Assembly: GCF_947507565.1 (NCBI RefSeq)
Contig: NC_089181.1
Location: forward strand, 503,501-567,500
DNA: 64,000 bases
Origin: Oscarella lobularis
Taxonomy: Eukaryota; Porifera; Homoscleromorpha; Homosclerophorida; Oscarellidae
Direction of reading: 5' to 3'
Shown here: piece by piece, positions 44,501 to 62,600 of the stretch
Position numbering within the stretch: the first letter of the stretch is position 1
Layout of the letters: every line of letters starts with the position of its first letter
Notes under the pieces: generated by a model
Database searches by the model: none
Told to the model about the DNA's origin: nothing
What the model saw: only the letters and a program-made list of their open reading frames with translations
Program-made: the position numbers and the translations under genes

Positions 44501-47500
44501 ATGCAAAAGCCTTAACTCCCTTTCCTTACGTCCATTTGTTCCACCACGGTCCAACCGACGTTGGCCCGGAGCTGCAAATTCCAAAGAAATTCCAAGAGAA
44601 CGACTTTGACCGCCTCTTCGCTAAGAAGAATATCGCCTTGGCGAAAAAACAACGTCGCAGCGTAGACAGTCAAAAGCGCGTGTTCCCTAGCGTCCGTCGC
44701 CTCTTTCGAATCGCGAGCGAGAACGGTCGCACGACGCGCGGCCGACAGGCTCAATCCCCCACGCGTCAGAGGCCTCGCACAGGCAAGCTAAAATACCGTA
44801 AAGAAATTCGTTTTCTCACGAACAAAAAGTACCTCTAGAGGTAATCGCTGTCGTAGTTCGTCCCAGAGATCGTTCTTTGGAAGTAGTCTTCGCAGAAAGT
44901 CGCGTTTATCCGACGCTAGGGCCGTTAGATCGGTGCAGGCGTCGGCGAGTTGAGAGGCTCTTTCGCATGTCCGCAAGTCTCTTAGTTCGTCTTGAATGCA
45001 GTTTAGAAGATCGTTCAATAGTGCGTCGCTTATATTCGCCTTGGAAACCGCGTTGCACGACGCCTTCCAGCATTGCAACAACGCTAAAAAGTCCCCCCAG
45101 TCGTAGAGAAAACAACGAGGTTCGTGCGATTTTTTTACCGTCGTCGGAAAACGTCACGCGAAATTGGAAGAGTCGAATAAAAAGATCGATATCTTTGCTT
45201 GATAACGTTTCTTTTGCGTTCTAAAAGCCAATCGCTGTCGTTTCTTTCTCTCTTTCCCTTTTATCTCTTACCTCAAAATGTTGCCCAACGAAAGTACAAA
45301 TATTTTTGAGCAATTCTATATCGAGTTTATTAGAGGACATCTGCGCTCGGAAATAGCCAGAAACGCAGTCAACGATGCGACAAAGAATCGCTTCTCCAAA
45401 AATCGACTCTAGGGAAAAAAATGAACGTTTTCCCGGGAGACCCCCCACTCATTCATCGTCTCACCTTTATTATTCGCTATTGACGCTACTGTATCCCAAG
45501 TGCTTGCGTCACCGTCATCGTTCAACAGAGCTGAAAACCTCGAGACGATGAACTCTTCGACGGCATCGCATCGAAGCCAAGCAGCCAAGCTCTCTCGTAC
45601 AGCAGACTCACAAGAGCTCACCTATAAATCACCCAACGGTCGTTTCCCCTCTTCAGACGTTACAAGTCTTACTGAATCAAGTAGAGCTTGCACGAGATCC
45701 TCACTGAGATCAGTCTACGTCGCCGGCCAATAAGATTAGGGCGAAAAGAGCGTATGTGCTATGTACCTGAAGTTCATCTAGTAGAGTCTCCCTATTGCGT
45801 AGGGAGAGTAAAAGGCGGAGAAATATTCTCGTCGCCGCGTTTCGTCTATCTATCGTTTCCTTTCGACTCCGTAGAATCGGAAAGAGAGACGAGCGAATGA
45901 AGACGATAATAACGTCTTGACTCTCCTCGTCGTCATCGTCGTTCGCGACGCTCGAGCTCGTGCGAAAGAAGCACGTCGGATCGTCGACCGACGTCAAAAG
46001 ACACAGAACAATTTTAAGATAACCTAATTGCGACGACGACGAGTCCGCGAAGGCTCGTTCTCTGGCGACTTCGAAGACCGCTCTCAGAATCGAATGAAGG
46101 GAATCCGCGTCACTCGACTCGATCTGATACATGGAAGACAAACGACGAAGGAGATCCTCAAGAATGGGATGTCCATTCGTCTAGAGAAGTCACTGTGCGT
46201 TAGATTAGATTGTTGTCTATGTATGTGAGCCTTACCATCGTTGTTTCTAAGGCTGCTAGAACGATGTTCTTTAGCTCTAGCCAGAATTCTTGTATCACGT
46301 ATACTTCGCGCTCTTTCTGTCCTTTCTTGACAAGTTGGGAGATGCAGTTGATTGTCGCTTGAAAAAGCGGCGATTTGGCGAGATTCTCATTTGATGAGAA
46401 ATCGAGTAATGCAAGTTTAACCAAAGGCAACAACTGCACATAAAAACGATTAGCGAGATAGCAACCAAACGAATATCGACCGTACCTGATCACACAGTAA
46501 GAGCCCGACTAACGGCTCCCACTTCTCCGATTTTACTTTCACCGCCTGCACCGCGCAAAAATGAAGGCATTCGACGTACGCCGAAACGATAGCGCCTAAC
46601 GCAGCTGAATCTGAACAAACAGACTCCAGGCGTAGACTACAAAGAAAATCGCTAATACTATGTCTATGATATAGGAAATGATTTTACCCGGTCCTAAAAT
46701 TTGGAAACAGTTCTTCAAAAAAGCCCTTATCTATTAAAGCCTAAAAATCCCAAGACATAATTATAGCATTACACTCAATGACGTGCTTACATCAGAAGGC
46801 AGCTTGCTAAGAAACGGAAGAACATTGGGATAGATTAAGTCGGCCGAGTGACCGCCGCCTTGTTTCAGTACACCCCAAAAACGCGGCAAAATCGCCTTGC
46901 GAAGATTGACGTGACTCCAGCAATTCTACAAGCAGAACAGCGTATATTGACTACACCAAATAAGCTTGCGCAGCACGAGACCTCTATGGAGTTGAGCGCC
47001 TGCAGAATGGCATCCCACGCAGTCAAACAGACGCTCCGCTCAAGTTCTCCGACGCCGGCCAGTGCAACCGAGCAAATATTAGACGAGTAAGAAGACAGAA
47101 TTTCTGGAGACAAATGCTGACAGACAGTCGCAATCATCGCATAAAAAGCGGAACGAATCTGAAAAAGAGAGAGGGAAAAAATCTCAAAAATTCTAATTAC
47201 TGCGAATTTTTCGTTTCTTACCGCGCCCACTTTGTGTTTGCCGTACTTCCACACTTTCGGACGATCCAATAGCGTTCTGTATTGCTCGTCGGCTTCGTCG
47301 TTTCGATCTTTTCCCAATATGCTCATCATGGAACTGAGTCCTCGCAATGACGTGGCAATGACTCGTTCGTATTTCGCTTCCATCTCTTCCGCTGGCACAG
47401 TCCTGAGAAAAAACTCAAAATTGCTCTTTTAATTAAAATGATCTAATTACCTGGGATCGCTCAACGTCGACGGTTTGCTCTCGCAGAGAATCTCGTCGAG

Positions 47501-48295
47501 ATACTAAAAATTTAAATTAGTCAATTTAATCAATTAATCAAAAATGCTCCTTTTTTCTCACTTTGCAAATTGCGACTCTGCAATACGCGACGGCATCCGC
47601 CTTTTTCTTTGGCGTCGGAAAGGCGGCGTTTAGGGCTTTCAGCGCGGCCCCGGCCGCCGGCGAATGAGGATCGGACGTCGAGCAAATCCAACAGGGAACA
47701 AGCGATTTGATATAGGGAGCCAATTGGCGACCAGCTTTGCCAACGATTCCTTCGCAGGCGAGATGAGACGCTTCTCGCACTCGACGATCAAAATCCTAAA
47801 AAAATTCAAAAAAATTTGAAATTTGTGAAAAGGTTGTTTGAAGAGATGCGGGGTTTCTTTCCATGGACAATTTGTTGTAGGGTCTCGTCCAATGGGGAAG
47901 AGCGACAACAACGTCATTCGAAGATAGAGTCTCGTCGCATAATTGTCTCAGATCTTGTAGAGCCTGGGGAGAAGATATATAGGTGAATTGGGATTATGAG
48001 ACTCCGTCTCAACCTTGAGTTTCGTTGCCGTGTCTTTTTTCCCCAGTTTCTTTAGTGCGACGCGCAGTTCGGAGTTCACGTCCGCGTCGCTTTCTCTTTC
48101 TTCGTCGATCGACGACGGCTTGGAGAAGCCGAAGAGAGTGGCGGCGCCGGGGCTGAGCTGATGGACGGCCAAGACTTCCGCCGCTCTAGCGCTGCTTGCG
48201 GGCTATTCAAACGTCTTTTGATGGTGCGACGGGCTTCGGCGATGTCGTACCTTTACGTTGCCTTTTGTTCGCTGACGTTTGCTGCTGCCGCTCAT
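41549..48295 (-). CDS. LTN1: E3 ubiquitin ligase listerin (ribosome quality control)
   Basis: Large multi-exon gene. Exon 1 (48295) reads [15 protein letters not shown]. After a short intron comes [31 protein letters not shown], then [86 protein letters not shown]. This order is diagnostic for the listerin N-terminal domain that contacts the 60S/NEMF complex. HEAT-like helical exons fill about 47.4-42.3 kb. The C-terminus has the RWD-to-RING region [48 protein letters not shown] and the last exon [17 protein letters not shown]-stop (stop complement 41549-41551). All RING ligands are present. The enzyme ubiquitinates nascent chains stuck on split 60S subunits. Confidence 0.93.
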
Positions 48296-48442
48296 ACTGA
48301 AATCGTGAAAAACGACGTCGTCTTCTCTCGCTGTGACCGTGCGCTAGTGGCGCTACGTCACCGTCTGAGCACACAGCGCGCTAAACAATCAAATCCCCAA
48401 ATCGCGCGGAAAAACGACTACAATTGGACGCGTCATTTTACG
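48296..48442. promoter_or_regulatory. bidirectional promoter between LTN1 and EXO1
   Basis: 147 bp separate the two divergent start codons. The stretch has no TATA box and contains AACGACGTCG and several CG dinucleotides. It must serve both genes unless one uses a distal start. Confidence 0.5.
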
Positions 48443-50864
48443 ATGGGTATCCAAGGTCTCATACCTTTTCTGAAAGATATACACGAGAAGATCTCCATAT
48501 CGGAGTACGCGGGCAAAAGAGTCGCGATCGACGCCTATTGCTGGCTGCATCGCGGCGCGTACGCGTGCGCCTTCCAACTGGCGCAGGGAATCAAAGCCGA
48601 TCAGTAGGATACGGAATTCGCGGTGTTGTCGAAGAGAGGGGGCCCCTTCTCTTTTCGTTTGCCTGCAGATACGTGAAATACATTCTGAAACGCGTCAATA
48701 TGCTTCGTTACTGGAACGTTACGCCTGTGCTAGTATTCGACGGCGGCCATCTGCCGAGCAAAGCGGGAAAAGAGGCAGAGAGACGAAAGCAAGTGGAAGG
48801 GAATGTGTTCGTGGGCGTGGCTTACTTTGATAATTGAATTAGACGACGAAAAGATTTTCGATTGAAAGGCCTTCAGCAGTTGGCCGAAGGACAGCGATCC
48901 AAGGCGGTGGACTGCTTTCAAAAGTGCATTGACGTCACACCAGAAATGGCAAAAGAAGTCATGGACGTAAATTAAAATATCGCTTGATTTAATTAAGGTT
49001 ACCATTTCATCTCTTCATTTAGGCTTGTAAGGTGATTGGCGTTCAGTGCATCGTAGCACCCTACGAAGCCGACGCTCAGCTTGCCTATTTGAGAAAGAAA
49101 AATTTCGTTCAATTGATTATTACGGAAGACTCGGATCTTTTAGTATTTGGTTGTAAAGAGGTATCAATGACAATTAGTTCTATTCATAATAAGTGATGAT
49201 AAATTCTACTAGGTTATGTTTAAAATGGATGAGAGTGGGAATGGTATTCTGGTCAATTTGAGTCGTCTAAACGAAGTCAAGGGAATGCACAGTTTCACCT
49301 TGGATTCATTTCGTCACATGTGCATTCTTTCCGGTTGCGATTATCTCGCCTCTGTAGCCGGCATGGGACTTGTGACGGCTCGAAAAATGATGATCAAGTG
49401 CGGCATGGATCCACTAAAAGTAATAACAATAATTAATTGCACACACCTAAAAGCTATGTTTTACATTTTTCGAGGTAATTCGATTGATGCGAATGTCTGG
49501 AATGAAAAAAGTTCCTGAAGACTACGCGGAAGAGTTCGAGAAAGCAGACATGACCTTCCTGTATCAAGTCGTCTTTGATCCCATCGAAGAGACTCGTAAA
49601 CCATTGAATGAACTCCCGGACGGTCTACAAGAAGAAGAACTCACATTCAGTGGAATGTACGCCAATAGCTGATAGAAGTCTTCAAAACGTCACGTGTCTC
49701 CTTTGTCCAGGTATTTCAGTCCCAGAAAATCCAAACAGATCTCGTACGGAAAAATGAATCCTATCGATCACGGCGTTTTCAAAAGCAACGACGATTCATT
49801 TCAGGTACGGCGAACATATACTTATACTTAGTTGTTTCAAATTGAAATTCATTTTCAGAATCAGCGAATCTCTTCCCCTCCAACGAAACCGAATCGTCCC
49901 GGTAATTTTGGAGGTGCGATTGCCTTCCAGCCTCGACCAAAGTCCTCGAAAATTGAATCCATCGAATTGACGTCAGACAACAGTGACTGCGGTAAGAAGT
50001 CCATGAATCAAAAAAAATTAAATCCTATCAATCCAATTTTCACCCCAGATGACGCTGACGTCGTTGGTCAATACAAAATAGCGGAGGGTCGCTCCGTTTC
50101 TCTTCCTCTACCGCCTCTTCCCTCGTTACCACCTCCGGTAAAAGTCGCGTCAAGGTCGTCACGACGGAGTCTCTTCCAGAAGGAACATGCGACAGCGATG
50201 CAATCAGGAGGATCACAGTTTAGCAGGTTCGTAGATACAGGACTGGGTGTTTTTGTCTTTGTTATTGTCGTGGTTGCAGGCATTTCGATTTTTCCTCAGT
50301 CGATCCCGTGCAGGACTTCAAAACGAAACGACTGTCTCGTCAGAAAGATTCCGTTTTTTCCTGCCTCGAGGATAAAGACGAGAAAAAAGAAGACGACGAT
50401 AAAGAGACGGACATAGAAGAGGCGAAAGAAAACAAAGACTTTGTCTGCATTGAATCTGAATCTGAAGAAGAAGAGAAAGAGATTCCCACCAAGGCGGCAG
50501 ATGTTTCCTACGGCAGTGGAGCGAGCTCCGGTGAAGCGGTGACGGAGACGAAACGGCAACAGCAGCAGCGGAATCTGCAACGACAGCACACCGTTGGCCT
50601 TAGCAAAAAATTCAAGCGAGATTTAGGTGAGTTCATATGGTCGTCTCTCTTTTGTTGCTCCGATCTTTTATTTCCTCAGGTGAATCTAGACAAGTGCGTG
50701 GTACTAGTGGTAGCATTAGGTCACTTTCAAAAAGACGATTTTCTGAACCCGCTGGTAAGAGGCTGGGCCTGAAAGGGAGAAGAGTTGCCGCGAAAAATAC
50801 TACTAATAGCGGTAACGGTAACATTCTTAGCTGGGCGCGTGTTCGCGATGTAGAAAAACCGTAG
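48443..50864 (+). CDS. EXO1: exonuclease 1 (5'-3' exonuclease/flap endonuclease)
   Basis: Start [49 protein letters not shown] is the XPG N-terminal domain with its first metal-binding aspartate (IDAYCWLH). It continues [35 protein letters not shown]. The I-region exons are [44 protein letters not shown], with the catalytic EAD and TEDSD acidic clusters. The helix-two-turn-helix is [28 protein letters not shown]. The C-terminal half is low-complexity, Ser/Pro/Glu-rich, and probably ends [29 protein letters not shown]-stop. EXO1 resects DNA in mismatch repair and meiosis. It is shorter than vertebrate EXO1 in the unstructured tail. Its stop lies 37 bp from that of MLH3 on the opposite strand. 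Confidence 0.93.
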
Positions 50865-50901
50865 TTTACCTTGTTCACTTTTCAGTCGCTATTTCAAAAA
50901 A

Positions 50902-53236
50902 TCACAAGTTTATGAGTGGCTGTATGGACGGCCTAGAAAGAAAACGAAGTGTCCGTCATGCAATCGCTTCCTTTGAGTCATTGTATAAGATAAGCATGTT
51001 TAGTAGTAGTACCTTCCGTGGGCACACTGAAAGGGAAGGTGACAGAGCGAGAGCTGCCTCATAAGACTCCGGCACTGCGAGACAGTCAACGGATCTCCAA
51101 AGCGAATTGCTCCTAAAGAATCAATCTTATGTTTGCTTACCCCGCGCTGGTCTCGCGCTCATTTTCCACCGTGACAGGCTTTTGAATTGAGGCTGTTTTG
51201 CAACGTCGATAACGTCGTTTGAGTTGCGTGAGTTGAAGCGAGTATGCGTTCTGCGACCTCAATGATTAGCCCCTGAAAGATCGGTTGGGCGACGACAGTG
51301 AGCGCCTTTGCCGGCTCCTACTTTGATTGTCGTTCTGACGTCACTTCCTATACTCTCATCTTCAAAGGCACGAGGAATTTTATTCACTTGAATGTCGACA
51401 TTAGTTGGAGTGGTGCGCGTGAATTGGTAGTGAATTCCCCAGCGTTCAAAGCCGCTCGAATGGTAGAGAAGCGCTCTTTTGGTCAGGCCACTGAATTTAT
51501 AGGCGAGCGGCCGATCCAGCGGCAAAACGGCGTCCGGCGACACGCCTTCATAGTGACTACCACCACACCCATACAATTCTAAAATTAAAAAAAAACGGCT
51601 ATTAGACATAGGCTGCTACTCCCTCTCGTGTACCCTTTTCGAGCTGTTCGAGACGAACTCGTTCGTGCGCAGCGTGCTGATCTATAAGCACGAGCGAATC
51701 TGAATGGAGACATAAAACAGGTATTTATTCCATAACAAACGATTCCTTGCACCTTTTCTATCTCGATTTCCTTTCATAAGACAGACGATGAATTGATTCT
51801 CAACTTGGCCCAACACCTGAAATCAATTAAACAATTCACGGCATACTTTCAAATGAAATTATTCTTTACTGAGACATTATGCAAGTCCTCTTTGGTGAAT
51901 CGAATCTGCGTTTCAATTGCACCTAGAGACTCGCTGTCGACTCGAGGCACTGAAAGACGTTTCCACGAGGAAATTTCGCCAGTATCTATATAAATCATTA
52001 TTATCTATTATACGTTTGTGGTATGGTACCATTTGTCTCTGGCTCAGGTTTCCAGAGAGCTCGTCTGTATTGATAATCAGTTTCCTGGTAGCCTCTGATG
52101 CAATGACTTATTTTGCATGAATTCTGACTGCAATTGGCGATGTCCATAAATTCGCTATAATGACTTCTTTTCCGTTGAACAGACGTGCTATCACGTCGAG
52201 TTACTTTTGATCTCAGTATGAAAAAAGGCTCTATGTGGAGTGCAAATGAGGAAGGACAAGAACTGGAAGAAGAAGCCAGTAAATCAGTCGTCTCTTCCTT
52301 CGGCTCGTCTCTCCCCAAAAACTCATCAAAACTCCTGGATAAAAATCGATTCACAAACGACCAGCTCTTGAATTCAAGAAGCGTCTTCATCGGATTCGTA
52401 AGAACGTCGCAATCCGACGCAGGACAGTGCAAATTCAAAACGAACACAGGAAACCCGTTCTCCTCCATCCCAACCGACAAAAGTCCCTCGATAACCCCAT
52501 GCAACTTCGAATTGACAAGACAACGCGAATTGACGTAGAGATATTGCCTACTTCGACTCGTATGCCAAGCAGAAGAGACCCAGCCCTCAAGAACATACTC
52601 TCCCTCCCTACAGTCTAACTTTCTCAACTTCCTAGCCCCTTCCTGACACACAAGCTGAGCAAACGCCAACTGAACCGATCTCGTGCCCGCGCTTCGAAAA
52701 ATGACGTCACCGACAAAATCCGTGACGTTAATCGTCACGTGATGGCGCACGAGAGCAAAAGCGACGAGCACGTGGTAGAGATTCTTTCGCACTTGTTGCG
52801 CATGCGTTCGAAGACGCTTCTGTCGTACGGGAACGCCGCGAAATAAATTCGAAATGGAGACGATCGTTCCCGGCGTGCGCATCGCGTCGACGCGACGTCG
52901 CGGAAGAGCGGCGCCGCGTCGAAACGAGACCGCGTGACTCGTCGACGCGGCCACGTGTCGCGATTTGACGTCGAGCGCTTCGGACAGCGTTCGCAGCGCC
53001 GTCATTTTGTTTTCGACGTCGAAAATCGTTTCGAGACGATTCGGATCGATTCCGCGTCCGTCGTCGACGATTTCGATCGCGCCCGAGTCGATTTGAAGGC
53101 GAATTGCGATTGTCGTCGCTTGAGCTTCGGCGCTGTTCGTCGCGAGCTCTTCGACGCATCGCGCGTAGGTTGGGATTGCGAGAGTGGCGCGCAGAAGAGC
53201 GCTATCGCGTTTTTCGACTCGCTTGACTGAAACCAT
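50902..53236 (-). CDS. MLH3: MutL-homologue MLH3 with degenerate ATPase lid motif
   Basis: The start exon (53236-52001) encodes the GHKL ATPase domain: CVEELATNSAEA (Glu29-Glu30, Asn34) and DDGRGI (58-63). It lacks a recognisable TSK and GFRGEAL segment; the equivalent region reads NKMTALRTLSEALDVKS. The transducer part follows (GTIVSISNLFRGVPVRQKRL, RQYLYVNSRCLVNSKLHGVI, MKTLLEF). The C-terminal endonuclease domain is complete: LVLIDQHAAHERVRLEQLEKG (about 51690-51640) fits DQHAx2Ex4E, and SKACHGAIRFGD plus FQCAHGRPSIQPLINL-stop supply the zinc-binding ACHG and CxHGRP motifs. This end identifies MLH3. The linker between the domains is much shorter than in vertebrates. With MLH1 the protein would nick DNA in mismatch repair and meiotic crossover formation. 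Confidence 0.87.
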
Positions 53237-53340
53237 TCATCCGTGAAACAAAGAGCCCGGACGCGGTCTCACGTGACAACAAAACAATTTCTTGACGAGA
53301 AAAACATAAAAACAGAAATCAGTCACCTGCAAGTTTCGTA

Positions 53341-59292
<5,952 letters not shown>

Positions 59293-59622
59293 GCTCTCCT
59301 TCGCGAGATAGCGTGCGCTTGCCGTAGATCAAATGATCAAAATCAAAACAAATTTTGTAGTAGGCTATACTAAAACGGAAAGCAGAGAATAAAAAGCAAC
59401 AAAAATCTTACGATTAAAAGTGCGAATGGTTAGCCTAATTGCTACTGACTGCTACCTACAGTATATTACAATTCCACATGATTCGGACGGTATCTACTGG
59501 TACCATCCGTGTTGAGACTGAACGAAGTACAGTAGTAGATTCTTTCTCTGCAGTCTACTTCGTCTGCGCATCGCCCAGAGAAAAGAGAGCATCTTTGGCC
59601 TGCTTTCTCTAAACAATTTGCG
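59293..59622. other. upstream region of EPRS1, no gene seen
   Basis: 330 bp between the EPRS1 start and the end of the ankyrin gene. The tract nearest EPRS1 (CTCTCCTTCGCGAGATAGCGTGCGCTTGCCG, 59294-59324) is the part copied in the pseudogene near 6690, so it marks conserved promoter sequence. No TATA box or ORF is recognised. Confidence 0.45.
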
Positions 59623-62600
59623 TTACATATGCATGAAGGTTGCCTGCATGAGCCGATATTAGAACAATTGTACCTCGTCGTCACTGAGCTCAATTACGCC
59701 TTCATCCTCTAGTATCGCCAAAACGTACAAAGCGTCTGCCTTCTTCGCTGCTTCGGCAAGTCTCGGAAGAGTTGAATAAACCGATTCACTCCAGTGTGCA
59801 AGTATCTCCTCAGCAGATCTACACTGCGTGTAACCGGACGCAGTGAGCTCATGAAGCTCTTTTGCAAACGTCGTCCGACGATCAATTGTATCCTTGTTAA
59901 GACAATCAGCTATTGTGCGACGACTTTGAGCTGAAGCGAGAAGATAATGGCCCACTGGAACAACCAGAAAATTTTTCAGAATCTTTAACTGTAAAGAAAC
60001 ACAATTAACACTGCATGCTGAAAAGGACATCAATAATAGAATACCTCATCTTCCGAACTAACGTCGTAACCCATTGACAGAAACCATCTCACCGAACTTT
60101 CCTGTTCACTCTTACACGCTGCCATTAGAATGGTTTCTCCTCCCTATTAGGAAATTGAAGTGATATCTTACTACAAAACTAAAACGTCAATTTACCTTGT
60201 ATCTTTCGTTCACATTCGCCCCGCATTCCCTAATTAAATACAACGCAATTTGTCCATGACCATTAGTGGCCGCATAGTACAAAGCTGTTTTCTCATCCTG
60301 TAAAAACTCAAATACCAAAAAGTAAGTCAAATAATAGAATACCCAATCTTTTGCATTAGCGTCGCAACCCTTTGATACAGTGAGTCTCGCTAGACTTTCT
60401 TCTCCTCTCTTACACGCTATCATTAGAATGGTTTCTCCCCTCTAATAAGAAATTGTAGTGATATGATGATTCTTGCTGTACAACTAACGTCAATTCACCT
60501 CGTATGTCTCGTTTTCATTAGCATGACATTCTCTAATTAAATACAATGCAATTTGTTCGTGACAATTAGTGGCCGCATAGTACAAAGCTGTTTTCTCATC
60601 CTGTAAAAACTCAAATACCACTGCTAAAAAGTAAGTCAAATAAGAGAATACCCCATCTTTTGCATTAACGTCGCAACCCTTTGAAACAGTGAGTCTCACT
60701 AGACTTTCCTCTCCTTTTTTACACGCTATCATTAGAATGGTTTCTCCCCTCTAATAAGAAATTGTAGTGATATGATGATTCTTGCTGTACAACTAACGTC
60801 AATTCACCTCGTATGTCTCGTTTTCATTAGCATGACATTCTCTAATTAAATACAATGCAATTTGTTCGTGACAATTAGTGGCCGCATAGTACAAAGCTGT
60901 TTTCTCATCCTGTAAAAACTCAAATACCACTGCTAAAAAGTAAGTCAAATAAGAGAATACCCCATCTTTTGCATTAACGTCGCAACCCTTTGAAACAGTG
61001 AGTCTCACTAGACTTTCCTCTCCTTTTTTACACGCTATCATTAGAATGGTTTCTCCCCTCTAATGAGAAATTGTAGTGATATGGCGAGTCTCACTATACA
61101 ACTAACGTCAATTCACCTGGTATGTCTCATTTGCATTAGCATGACATTCCATAATTAAATACAATGCAATTTGTTCGTGACCATTAGTGACCGCATAGTA
61201 CAAAGCTGTTTTCTCATCCTGTAAAAACTCAAATACCACTGCTAAAAAGTAAGTCAAATGAGAATACCCAGTGGCGGATCCAGGGGGGGGTCCATGGGGT
61301 CCATGGACCCCCCCTTTGAGCAGAACAAAAAAATTTTTTAAAGTAAAATTGCTGTAAACGCAGTGCTTTTGTATGTGGGAAGCCAGTTAATATTAAGGTT
61401 AGGGATAGGGAGAGGAGATTTAGCCGGTAAAAGCTAATTAGACACCTCATCGTGCTTGCCGGCTGGTCTAAGGCAATGCCTTTATGAAAATATCTCGTGA
61501 AATTTGCAAAAAAGTTTACTGACAAAGTTTTTGCAGATTTGCGCGAGAAAAATGAAACTAAGGTTTATTTTAGAGGACCATTACGTTTGAATAATGAAAC
61601 TGTGTAGATGTTAAAATGTAACAAAAATGCACCAATGTGGGCGTGGTCGGCAAAAAATTTTCGCGCGCGCCAAAGGCGCGCGCAACCTCTCTCCCATGGA
61701 CCCCCCCTTGCTCGAATCCTAGATCCGCCACTGATACCCCATCTTTTGCATTAACGTTGCAACCCTTTGAAACAGTGAGTCTCACTAGACTTTCATCTCC
61801 TCTTTTACACGCTATCATTAGAATGGTTTCTCCCCTCTAATGAGAAATTGTAGTGATATGACGAGTCTTCCAATACAACTAACGTCAATTCACCTCGTAT
61901 GTCTCAGTTGCATTAGCATGGCATTCCCTAATTAAATACACTGCAATTTGTCCGTGACCATTAGTGGCCGCATAGTACAAAGCTGTTTTCTCATTCTGTA
62001 AAAACTCAAATACCACTGCCGAAAGGTAAGTCAAATAATAGAATACCAAATCTTTTGCATTAGCGTCGCAACCCTTTGATACAGTGAGTCTCGCTAGACT
62101 TTCATCACCTCTTTTACACGCTTTCATTACAATGGTTTCTCCCCTCTAATAAGAAATTGTAGTGATATGGTGACTCTTTCTGTACGACTAACGTCAATTT
62201 ACCTCGTATGTCTCATTTGCATTAGCACGGCATTCCGTAATTAAATACAATGCAATTTGTTCGTGACCATTCGTGACCGCATAGTACAAAGCTGTTTTCT
62301 CATCCTGTAAAAAACACAAATACCACTACTGAAAAGTAAGTCAAATAACAGAATGTACCTGATCTCTTGCATTAACGTCGCAACCCATTAATACAGCGAG
62401 TCTCACTAGACTTTCATCTCCTCTTTTACACGCTATCATTAGAATGGTTTCTCCCCTCTAATGAGAAATTGTAGTGATATGACGAGTCTTCCAATACAAC
62501 TAACGTCAATTCACCTCGTATGTCTCAGTTGCATTAGCATGGCATTCCCTAATTAAATACACTGCAATTTGTCCGTGACCATTAGTGGCCGCATAGTACA

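Noticed and set aside
61570-61818. 82-residue ankyrin-like frame ending in novel sequence
   Set aside because: It is an ankyrin exon read through into the inserted DNA transposon.
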